Shown here: positions 1 to 5,579 of the stretch, in pieces
Numbering within the stretch: position 1 is the first letter of the stretch
Layout of the letters: the number at the start of each line of letters is the position of its first letter
Source of the DNA: Pseudomonadota bacterium
Lineage (GTDB): Bacteria > Pseudomonadota > Gammaproteobacteria > Pseudomonadales > Halieaceae
Length of the DNA: 5,579 bases
NCBI GenBank assembly: GCA_030591305.1
Contig: JAUVBI010000208.1
Location: forward strand, 1-5,579
Direction of reading: 5' to 3'
The notes under the pieces: model-generated
What the model was told of the DNA's origin: nothing
Databases searched by the model: none
What the model saw: only the letters and a program-made list of their open reading frames with translations
Made by a program: the position numbers and the translations under genes

Positions 1-581
1 CGATGGCCAAGGGAAGAGCGTATGCCCATGGCACACAGGAGCAACACCAGGAAACTGGAGAACAGCATAGGCACCAGACCCTGGCGTGGGCCAGGCAAAA
101 CCCGGAATGACAGGGCACGATGAAACAAAAAACCAAACAATAACAGAAGAACTGTTGATGATAAAATTTCAAGCTTATAGCCCTGCCACAACATTCTGCT
201 CACTTCGGCAGGATATTTAAGATACTCGACAAATAAAATATTAGGCCGCTGGTCATACTCCTGGATAAAGGGGGGTGTCGCGGACTCCATAAACAGTATC
301 AGTAAAAATATGCTCAGCAGATAGGCTTTCAGGGCTACCAACCAGCGAGCACTGCCGGATAAAAAAGGGCTGAGAAGCGCGGGCACCAGTAACAGGGCGC
401 ACACCAGAATAAAGTCGAAGCGCACACCCTGTATGGCGACAAAAGCAGCACCGTCCACGGCGCTAACCCGGGGCCACTGCCACAGGACCATGAGAAAACG
501 GGATACACTGAGCAGTAACAGCAACGATATACCGGTGAATATCACCGGCCTGTAGGAGGCTAATATGTGGGAACGCTTCAT
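1..581 (-). CDS. LTA synthase family sulfatase/phosphotransferase, N-terminal membrane part (runs off the left edge)
   Basis: The gene is cut by the window edge; 193 codons are visible. Reading from ATG at 581 gives a hydrophobic protein with about five membrane segments (roughly residues 13-36, 53-75, 82-98, 138-155 and 168-186). This matches the five-helix N-terminus of the LtaS-type family, whose members carry a C-terminal alkaline-phosphatase/sulfatase-fold domain outside the cytoplasmic membrane. Family-like motifs are VRFDFILV (53-60), the stretch after helix 3 containing EYDQRPNILFVEYLKYP (108-124), and SSLGH at the visible end. In Gram-negative bacteria such proteins transfer phosphoglycerol or similar groups to envelope glycans or lipids; the substrate here cannot be told. 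The catalytic Thr and metal ligands lie outside the window. ATG 581 is the only ATG before an in-frame stop upstream (TTG immediately precedes it), but no clear Shine-Dalgarno sequence is seen. Identification rests on recalled family patterns. Confidence 0.78.
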   Translation of the reverse strand, partial: MKRSHILASYRPVIFTGISLLLLLSVSRFLMVLWQWPRVSAVDGAAFVAIQGVRFDFILVCALLLVPALLSPFLSGSARWLVALKAYLLSIFLLILFMESATPPFIQEYDQRPNILFVEYLKYPAEVSRMLWQGYKLEILSSTVLLLLFGFLFHRALSFRVLPGPRQGLVPMLFSSFLVLLLCAMGIRSSLGH

Positions 582-610
582 CAAAAATACACGTTGTCTA
601 TGAAGAGTTT

Positions 611-640
611 ATTCTACCGTTGACCGCATGTGGATGCGAA
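611..640 (-). promoter_or_regulatory. Candidate sigma70 promoter of the LTA-synthase-like gene
   Basis: On the minus strand a TAGAAT -10 box (611-616, one mismatch to TATAAT) follows a TTCGCA -35-like box (635-640, four of six matches) with an 18-base spacer. Transcription would start near 604, leaving a leader of only about 20 bases before the ATG at 581. The -35 box overlaps an arm of the inverted repeat at 625-638. This is a pattern match only. Confidence 0.35.
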
Positions 641-646
641 TAGAAT
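611..646. repeat. Nested inverted repeat over the promoter candidate
   Basis: The outer arms are attcta (611-616) and tagaat (641-646), perfect inverted copies. Inside lies a second perfect inverted repeat, CGCAT-N4-ATGCG (625-638). The repeat covers the -35/-10 candidate of the downstream membrane protein gene, a placement typical of an operator, although it could also be chance or fold in RNA. The outer arms are asymmetrically placed: 8 bases separate the left arms and 2 the right arms. Confidence 0.5.
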
Positions 647-741
647 CTGCCAGTGCAGGCATGGAAAATTTATAGGCGTCAACTATTCCCTGCAGGGCTG
701 GCTGCTTTACAGCATCACGTGATACAAATAGCCAAACTCAC

Positions 742-1683
742 CTAATTGTTCCCACGCACACGCTGCACCAGAAACATCAAGCCAACCGCCATACCACCTA
801 CCAGAACACCGAATAACGTCGATGACAACAGCGGTGTGATTGCCTGCAATACATCGCCGGCGACACTGATGCCCCCCAGACTTAGTGCAAATGCCTCGAT
901 GGCGAGCTGAACAGGGTGCAAACCGTGCACCAGTATGCCACCACCCACCATAAACATGGCAGCAGTTCCCACTATCGTCAGCGTCTTCATCAACAGTGGT
1001 GCGAAGTTCAGCAGGCGCAGGCCAAACCAGCGTAAAAAACGAGGCCATACACCCTCCCCCTGACTCTGGGTGAGGTACAAACCGGCATCATCAAGCTTAA
1101 CAATGCCTGCAACCAGGCCATATACACCCGCTGTCATGGTAAATGCAATCCCGGTAACCACTATAACCTGACTCAGAAAATTAGACTCAGCCACTATGCC
1201 CAGGGTGATAACAATAATTTCTCCGGACAAAATCATATCGGTCCTGATGGCGCCCTTTATTTTTTCCTTTTCAAACTCAAGCAGGTCGCTGTCGGGATCC
1301 GCAAGGGTTGCCGACAACTCCTCCAGATGCGCCTCTTCCTCATCGCTGTGAAAAAGTTTGTGGGCAAGTGATTCAAAACCCTCGAAACAAAGATAGAGAC
1401 CACCCATCATCAACAGCGGAGTAATCAGCCAATTGGCGACTGCGGAAATTGCCAGGGCTGCGGGTACCAGTATTAACTTATTGCGAAAAGAACCCTTGGC
1501 GACAGCCCACACCACGGGCAATTCGCGGTCGGCTCGCACACCAGTCACTTTCTCGGCGTTTACAGCGAGGTCATCACCCAAAACCGCGGCGGTCTTTTTG
1601 GCTGCGACTTTGGTCATCGCCGCCACATCATCCAGTACCGCAGCAATATCATCGAGTAAAACGAGAAGGCTGGCACCTGCCAT
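742..1683 (-). CDS. yedI: YedI/DUF808 family inner-membrane protein
   Basis: This 313-residue protein is close in length to E. coli YedI (about 305). The conserved N-terminal signature of DUF808 is present: LLDDIAAVLDDVAAMTKVA (9-27), then KKTAAVLGDDLA (29-40) and ELPVVWAVAKGS (54-65). About five to six hydrophobic segments follow (approximately 68-103, 149-168, 171-196, 224-255 and 284-307), separated by an acidic cytoplasmic-looking stretch with many Glu and Asp (113-141). It should be an integral inner-membrane protein. The family's biochemical function is not established to my knowledge, so none is assigned. The ATG at 1683 is supported by the intact family N-terminus; only a weak ribosome site (GGGG at 1692-1695, AAG at 1688-1690) precedes it. 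It starts 53 bases after the ppk1 stop with no terminator between, so co-transcription with ppk1 is likely. Confidence 0.92.
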   Translation of the reverse strand: MAGASLLVLLDDIAAVLDDVAAMTKVAAKKTAAVLGDDLAVNAEKVTGVRADRELPVVWAVAKGSFRNKLILVPAALAISAVANWLITPLLMMGGLYLCFEGFESLAHKLFHSDEEEAHLEELSATLADPDSDLLEFEKEKIKGAIRTDMILSGEIIVITLGIVAESNFLSQVIVVTGIAFTMTAGVYGLVAGIVKLDDAGLYLTQSQGEGVWPRFLRWFGLRLLNFAPLLMKTLTIVGTAAMFMVGGGILVHGLHPVQLAIEAFALSLGGISVAGDVLQAITPLLSSTLFGVLVGGMAVGLMFLVQRVRGNN

Positions 1684-1736
1684 GGAACTTACCCCACAGA
1701 AAAATAGAAAGTATTACTACAATGCACGAGTGTACA

Positions 1737-3875
1737 TTATTTAAGTTTGCGCCGCCGTTTGGCGGGAACATTCATTCTGGATTTCGGGTAGCGCGGTAGC
1801 TTCCCCTCCTGCAGGTAACGATGAATCGTCTCCTGGGAGCGGATGCGTGCAACCCTCTTCTCACTTTTAACAAATTTATTGGTCTGGTTCTGGTCCAGTA
1901 TTCGCGCCTTCACGTTGTCATACCACTGTTGGTCCAGGGTATCCTGAATCACTTTCTGGGCCCCTTCGTCAAAAATAGGGCACAGAACCTCCACGCGATA
2001 ATCGAGGTTGCGGGTCATCAGATCTGCAGACCCTATCAAATACCTGGGATTACCGCGATTATAGAAAACATAAACCCGCGGGTGCTCAAGGTATCTGTCC
2101 ACGATACTTATGGCCTGTATATTTTCAGAGAGCCCTTTCACCCTCGGCAACAGGGAACACATACCGCGAATAATGAGCCTGACTTCCACTCCCGCCTCAC
2201 TGGCCTCGTACAGTTTCATGGCCATTTGCTTATCGACGAGGTTATTACATTTGAGCGTCATAGAGGCGCGATAACCCGCCCTTGCATTGAAAATTTCCTG
2301 CTCAATCAGGTCGAGCAAGCCAGAGCGACACGTGTGGGGTGACACCATAAGCACGCGATAACTGGGCCTCTTGTAGTTGTATTGTAAAAAGTCAAATACA
2401 TTGTAAATGTCTTTTCCTATATTTTGATCATAGCTGAGCAAGCTGAAATCAGTATACAGTTGGGCAGTTTTTTCATTAAAATTTCCCGTGCCGATATGGC
2501 TGTAATAGCGGGTAGAGTTCCCCTCTTTCCTCTCAATTAACAAAATTTTACTGTGCACCTTGAGGCCGGGGATACCAAATATGACCTTGATACCTCCCTC
2601 TGTGAGCCTGTGTGCCCAACCAATATTTGCCGCTTCATCAAAGCGCGCTGCCAGCTCTACGACAGCAGTCACTCGCTTGCCGTTCAATACCGCATTCAAT
2701 AGGGAGTCGATTACCTGGGAGTGGCTGGCCACGCGATACAGGCAGATTTTGATAGAGTTGACCCTGGGATCCAGGGCTGCAGTCTTTAGTAGATCGGTAA
2801 CATAATCAAAGGGATGATAGGGATAATACAAAAATACATCCCGCTCTTTAATAGCATCAAAAATATTTGTGCCACTGTCCAGCCTGGGAATACGAATGGT
2901 GGGCAGCGGCTTGAACTCCAGATATTTGGGACCCACATTGGGAAAAGACATAAAGTCTTTGGAGTTATGGTAGCGCCCCCCTGCTACAAGACTGTCGTAC
3001 TTGCCATAGCCAAATCGCGCGCTCAGGTAATCCAGTAAACGCTCCGGCATGGTGCCGTCATAAACAAAGCGCACTGCATCTGCCCTGCGCCGCTGCTTGA
3101 GACTCGATGCCATTTTATCAATCAGGCTTTGGCTAATGCCCGCGTCGATTTCCAACTCGGCGTCTCTTGAGAACTTGAAGCAGTAGGCACTGGCCTCATC
3201 AATCTGGATAGCAGCCCTGAATACCTGGGGCAGACAGGCGCGAATAATGTTGTCCAGTACAATAAAGACTTTTCCACCGCGTCCTTTTTTTCGCGGAATT
3301 TCAACAAAACGGTCCAGGCGATCAGTGGGTACTTCCACAACAGCGTAGTGATAACTATCACCAGATTTAATATCGACGGCGAGATATATAGACTCGTCGA
3401 TGAGTGTGGGAATAGCGACTGATTCCTGCAGCAGAATTGGCTCGAGTTCAGGTAATACAGTGCGAGTAAAATAATTTTGTACAAACTGAGCCTGCCCCGG
3501 ATCCAGCTGATCTTCAGATATCATATAAATACGCTTGGCCTGCAGGCCCTTCAGTACCGCTCTATAGACCTTGTCAAATTCATTCTGAAGCTCCCCCAGG
3601 CGCTTCTGGATAGCGGCAAACAATTCCTTTGACTGCTGCTTGTTGGATGAACTGGCAACAGCAATCAGCCGCCTGACATCCGCCACCCGCACCCGGAAAA
3701 ATTCGTCGAGGTTATTGGAAAAAATACCGAGATAGCGCAATCGCTGAATGATTGGAACGGTTTCATCGCGCGCCTCCTGTAACACGCGCGCATTAAACGA
3801 TAACCAACTTAACTCTCGGGCCATAAACAGGTTTTCATCCAGGTCGGCCAGGCGCTTTTTTATCGGGTTGGACAT
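1737..3875 (-). CDS. ppk1: Polyphosphate kinase 1
   Basis: This enzyme reversibly transfers the gamma-phosphate of ATP to inorganic polyphosphate through a phospho-histidine intermediate, usually at the inner face of the membrane. The 712 residues cover the whole family: N domain with ELSWLSFNARVLQEA (21-35) and SNNLDEFFRVR (53-63), a middle domain (about 125-320) with GGRYHN (299-304), and two phospholipase-D-like C domains (about 325-500 and 505-690). Residues aligned to E. coli with a constant offset of six are all kept: Arg381, Arg411, His441 in LKVHSKILLI (the phosphorylated His435), His460 in SHIGTGNFNEKT, Tyr474 and His598 in YLEHPRVY. Differences are Leu619 in GSADLMTRN, where Trp is usual, and a Lys/Arg-rich tail (692-712) beyond the E. 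coli end. AGG at 3885-3887 and AGGA at 3879-3882 precede the start. A strong terminator upstream and its own -10 box suggest independent transcription. No ppx exopolyphosphatase gene is adjacent. Confidence 0.98.
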   Translation of the reverse strand: MSNPIKKRLADLDENLFMARELSWLSFNARVLQEARDETVPIIQRLRYLGIFSNNLDEFFRVRVADVRRLIAVASSSNKQQSKELFAAIQKRLGELQNEFDKVYRAVLKGLQAKRIYMISEDQLDPGQAQFVQNYFTRTVLPELEPILLQESVAIPTLIDESIYLAVDIKSGDSYHYAVVEVPTDRLDRFVEIPRKKGRGGKVFIVLDNIIRACLPQVFRAAIQIDEASAYCFKFSRDAELEIDAGISQSLIDKMASSLKQRRRADAVRFVYDGTMPERLLDYLSARFGYGKYDSLVAGGRYHNSKDFMSFPNVGPKYLEFKPLPTIRIPRLDSGTNIFDAIKERDVFLYYPYHPFDYVTDLLKTAALDPRVNSIKICLYRVASHSQVIDSLLNAVLNGKRVTAVVELAARFDEAANIGWAHRLTEGGIKVIFGIPGLKVHSKILLIERKEGNSTRYYSHIGTGNFNEKTAQLYTDFSLLSYDQNIGKDIYNVFDFLQYNYKRPSYRVLMVSPHTCRSGLLDLIEQEIFNARAGYRASMTLKCNNLVDKQMAMKLYEASEAGVEVRLIIRGMCSLLPRVKGLSENIQAISIVDRYLEHPRVYVFYNRGNPRYLIGSADLMTRNLDYRVEVLCPIFDEGAQKVIQDTLDQQWYDNVKARILDQNQTNKFVKSEKRVARIRSQETIHRYLQEGKLPRYPKSRMNVPAKRRRKLK

Positions 3876-3919
3876 ATTTCCTGACCTGCCTCGTTTAAAT
3901 ACTGGAGCGTTATGAAACC

Positions 3920-3925
3920 ATTATA
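3920..3925 (-). promoter_or_regulatory. Candidate -10 box of the ppk1 promoter
   Basis: A perfect TATAAT reads on the minus strand 44 bases upstream of the ppk1 ATG, in the gap just after the upstream gene's terminator. Transcription would begin near 3913, giving a leader of about 37 bases that contains the AGG/AGGA ribosome site. No good -35 hexamer lies 15-18 bases upstream (AGCTTA to GCTAGC region, 3941-3949), so an activator may be needed; that last point is inference. I see no convincing PhoB box. Confidence 0.5.
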
Positions 3926-3964
3926 CTTTCGTTTACAAACTAAGCTAGCGGTGGTGCGGAAGAC

Positions 3965-4002
3965 AAAAAAAAGCCCGGCACTTCCACACAGTGGGGCCGG
4001 GC
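3965..4002 (-). terminator. Rho-independent terminator after the 134-residue hypothetical gene
   Basis: On the minus strand GCCCGGC (3996-4002) pairs perfectly with GCCGGGC (3973-3979), a 7-bp all-GC stem whose 16-base loop can form extra pairs. Eight T residues follow directly (3965-3972). It sits about 100 bases after the stop codon at 4100 and about 90 bases before the ppk1 start, so it should end the usp-side transcripts and insulate ppk1. Confidence 0.93.
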
Positions 4003-4099
4003 GAATGGTGATACTACCTACAGGGGTCTGGTTAAGAAGCCTAAAAAGAGCCCGGTTGATCCCCCATAATATGACAGGGGCCAGGCTAAGGTAGGGATC

Positions 4100-4504
4100 T
4101 TATGCCGCAATCGCACCAAAGGCCTGGGGGTAGGCCTCCATCGTTGCCGCAAAACTGTAATCTTCCATGCCGAGTTCTTTCAGGACGGGCATAACATCCG
4201 GGGTAGTACGCGATTCGATTCGCTGGGTCAGGGCAGTAAACACACCCTTGCGTCTCACTAATTGCCAGGTACCTGTTGCCCGGGTTCTCTTCCCCTTACG
4301 ATAGCTCAATGCCTCCTCATAAGCATAAATAGCGCGTATGGCAGCCTCCTCGGCTTCAGAGTGTGTCTCATGCTGCTGCGTACGCAAATCGACAGCGCGA
4401 CGGTATGACTGCATCGCAAGTTCCGGGTACCCACGGCTAATCGCATTTTTGGCAAATACGTAGCAGAGCTTGGGCTCGTTAATTCGCTTCACCAGTTCGT
4501 GCAT
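4100..4504 (-). CDS. Conserved-looking hypothetical protein, 134 residues, TPR-like helices
   Basis: I cannot assign a named family. The protein is soluble, with no signal peptide or membrane segment, and looks mainly helical. Residues 12-41 (LCYVFAKNAISRGYPELAMQ and what follows) resemble one tetratricopeptide-type helix pair, with A.., RG.., ELA and YRRAVDL in suitable places. A charged helix follows (46-68, many Glu and Ala), then a basic segment GKRTRATGTWQLVRRKG (71-87), and a C-terminal part with LGMEDYSFAATMEAYPQAF (111-129). The sequence resembles small hypothetical proteins I recall from marine gammaproteobacteria, but that is memory, not a search. The start at 4504 has an excellent ribosome site (AGGAGA, 4511-4516, seven bases from the ATG), and a strong terminator follows the stop, both arguing for a real expressed gene. 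It lies 169 bases downstream of the UspE-like gene, so it may have its own promoter. Confidence 0.85.
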   Translation of the reverse strand: MHELVKRINEPKLCYVFAKNAISRGYPELAMQSYRRAVDLRTQQHETHSEAEEAAIRAIYAYEEALSYRKGKRTRATGTWQLVRRKGVFTALTQRIESRTTPDVMPVLKELGMEDYSFAATMEAYPQAFGAIAA

Positions 4505-4510
4505 AATATT

Positions 4511-4516
4511 TCTCCT
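4511..4516 (-). promoter_or_regulatory. Ribosome binding site of the hypothetical gene
   Basis: AGGAGA on the minus strand, with seven bases between AGGAG and the ATG at 4504, is close to the ideal Shine-Dalgarno sequence. It fixes the start of the unrecognised gene and is the strongest ribosome site in the window. Confidence 0.85.
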
Positions 4517-4564
4517 GCCGTGGGTCGATGACGTTTTGTTTCACGCCGCGTCAGTACGGGAGTA

Positions 4565-4570
4565 ATAATA
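4565..4570 (-). promoter_or_regulatory. Weak candidate -10 box for the hypothetical gene
   Basis: TATTAT (one mismatch to TATAAT) lies 60 bases upstream of the ATG at 4504. The best -35-like hexamer is TTGGAA at a short 15-base spacing. The 169-base gap to the upstream UspE-like gene leaves room for a promoter, and I see no clear terminator after that gene, so read-through is equally possible. Confidence 0.3.
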
Positions 4571-4673
4571 GGGTCGGGGAGTTTTTTCCAACATGGCCGT
4601 AGACGACAACCGCATGACCCTACGCGCCATATTGGTAGGAAGAGAACAGATTAAAGGCCGCTACGCCGTCACC

Positions 4674-5540
4674 TCACAGTTTGATCGCCAGGACATCTGT
4701 TCGCAGATGCCTTAGAACACTCTCAGCAGTGTTACCCAGCAGCCTGGCGGTAATGCCTCGCCGGCCCACCGTACCCATGACAACCAGTTGCGCTCTCTGT
4801 TTCGCCGCATCGCTACTGATGACCTTGGCGACCGGGCCCTTCTTCACCCTGAAAAGACTCTCTGGAAGATCGTGGGCCTCGGCTAGCTCTTTTATGCGAG
4901 GTTTCATCTCTTCTTTTATCTCCCTCACATAAGCTACAGGGTCCACCAGATCGAGATCGGCAAGCAATGCGGGAACTTCTATCGCTGTAATAATACGCAG
5001 CTCGGTTTTCAGGGCACTGGAGAAGACCTTGGCTTTGATAATGACCTCATGATTCAAGGCTATTTTCTCAGGGATTTTGGAGGCCAGGTCCACGGAGGCC
5101 AGAACAGGTTTGGTTTTGTGCCACTTCTTGTCGGCGACAATAAGAACCGGCCGGGGGCATTCCCGCAATAACTGCCAGTCTGTGGAGGTGTAGGCAAACG
5201 ACTCCGAGCGGTGTCCTGTCTTTACTACCGCCTCATAGGGGCGGCTGCACCGCTTGACCACCCAGGGCGCTATATCCTTTTCCCAGGCGAGTACCAGGCT
5301 CACTTTTTGATCTGCGCACTTGTATTGGTCAATACGCTGCAGAACTTGGGCCTCACGCTCTGCCATCAGTCGTTTCTTTACCAGGGTACGCTGCGCAGCT
5401 TTCAGCTTCAACGGGCGTAGCGATGTATAGCAAAAGGCCACCACATCGACACTACAACCCAGCTTGCCAGCCAATTCAAGACCCCGTTGTATTGCCACGC
5501 AACCCTTATCACGGTCCGCGATAATAAGTAATTTTGCCAT
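4674..5540 (-). CDS. uspE: Tandem universal stress protein, UspE type
   Basis: A 288-residue cytoplasmic protein built of two UspA-type domains (about 1-138 and 143-288), the layout of UspE (316 residues in E. coli). UspE-type proteins act in stress resistance, motility and adhesion; the ligand is uncertain. The second domain keeps the nucleotide-binding pattern G-2X-G-9X-G: Gly256, Gly259 and Gly269-Asn-Thr, within VVMGTVGRRGI and LLGNTAE. The first domain lacks that loop and instead has ESFAYTSTDWQLLRECPRPV (113-132), close to the matching segment in E. coli UspE. The start is taken at ATG 5540 rather than GTG 5546 because AAGG (5548-5551) is seven bases from the ATG but only one from the GTG, and MAKLLIIAD is a normal first Usp strand. 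It is shorter than E. coli UspE mainly because the acidic C-terminal tail is absent. Only 39 upstream bases are visible. Confidence 0.9.
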   Translation of the reverse strand: MAKLLIIADRDKGCVAIQRGLELAGKLGCSVDVVAFCYTSLRPLKLKAAQRTLVKKRLMAEREAQVLQRIDQYKCADQKVSLVLAWEKDIAPWVVKRCSRPYEAVVKTGHRSESFAYTSTDWQLLRECPRPVLIVADKKWHKTKPVLASVDLASKIPEKIALNHEVIIKAKVFSSALKTELRIITAIEVPALLADLDLVDPVAYVREIKEEMKPRIKELAEAHDLPESLFRVKKGPVAKVISSDAAKQRAQLVVMGTVGRRGITARLLGNTAESVLRHLRTDVLAIKL

Positions 5541-5547
5541 GAGCACA

Positions 5548-5551
5548 CCTT
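5548..5551 (-). promoter_or_regulatory. Ribosome binding site that decides the UspE-like start
   Basis: AAGG (in GATAAGGTG on the minus strand) is seven bases before ATG 5540. The in-frame GTG at 5546 would leave a spacing of one base, so the ATG is preferred. Confidence 0.7.
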
Positions 5552-5579
5552 ATCAGTTTCATAAAAAGGCACGCAACGC

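Noticed and set aside
707..1048. Minus-strand open frame of 113 codons
   Set aside because: It overlaps yedI in another frame on the same strand and has odd Cys/His/Trp-rich composition typical of an out-of-frame reading.
1684..1736. Small AATG/CATT hairpin between ppk1 and yedI as a terminator
   Set aside because: The stem is short and AT-rich with a bulge, and the T-rich stretch after it is broken by other bases.
1433..1799. Two plus-strand open frames of 103 and 116 codons
   Set aside because: They are antisense to yedI and overlap the ppk1 end, without recognisable domains or ribosome sites.
1821..2342. Plus-strand open frame of 173 codons
   Set aside because: It is antisense to the C-terminal half of ppk1, which is fully supported by conserved residues; the frame is a shadow.
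3122..3484. Minus-strand open frame of 120 codons
   Set aside because: It lies wholly inside ppk1 in another frame; ppk1 shows no frameshift there.
3912..4094. Plus-strand open frame of 60 codons with a GGAG-like site before its ATG
   Set aside because: It runs antisense through the ppk1 promoter and the minus-strand terminator, its composition resembles no known protein, and those overlapping signals explain the region better.
4621..4673. Possible terminator after the UspE-like gene
   Set aside because: Only a 3-bp GGC/GCC stem followed by TTT can be drawn, too weak to call.
1..5579. Defence island, mobile element, CRISPR array, riboswitch or tRNA
   Set aside because: No repeats with regular spacing, no transposase or integrase motifs, and no cloverleaf or known riboswitch core could be found; all long open frames belong to housekeeping or stress families apart from one small hypothetical protein.

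Overview
This 5.6-kb window looks like ordinary chromosome from a Gram-negative gammaproteobacterium. Base composition is near balanced by eye. The polyphosphate kinase aligns almost position for position with the Escherichia coli enzyme as I recall it, and the UspE-type stress protein and YedI (DUF808) membrane protein are typical of gammaproteobacteria. A marine gammaproteobacterium is a reasonable guess, but the taxon is inference. I see no mobile element, CRISPR array, tRNA or rRNA.

All five genes lie on the minus strand, so the transcription order runs from the right edge to the left. (1) 5540-4674 is a tandem universal stress protein of the UspE type. (2) 4504-4100 is a conserved-looking 134-residue hypothetical protein with its own strong ribosome binding site and a weak promoter candidate. 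Its 3' UTR can form nested hairpins and ends in a textbook rho-independent terminator at 3965-4002. (3) 3875-1737 is polyphosphate kinase 1 (ppk1), with a perfect TATAAT box about 45 bases upstream of its start. (4) 1683-742 is a YedI/DUF808 inner-membrane protein, 53 bases after ppk1 with no terminator between, so the two are probably co-transcribed. (5) 581 to the left edge is the N-terminal membrane part of an LTA-synthase-family sulfatase/phosphotransferase; its catalytic domain lies outside the window.

The common theme, as inference, is stress and envelope physiology: a stress protein, polyphosphate synthesis, an uncharacterised membrane protein and an envelope phosphotransferase. The strong terminator separates the usp/hypothetical part from the ppk1-yedI part. 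The gap before the LTA-synthase-like gene (582-741) is rich in inverted repeats, including a nested one exactly over the best promoter candidate.

No gap exceeds 300 bases. I do not see a new multi-gene system. The items most worth a second look are the nested operator-like repeat at 611-646, the structured 3' UTR at 3965-4099 as a possible source of a small RNA, and the uncharacterised 134-residue protein.
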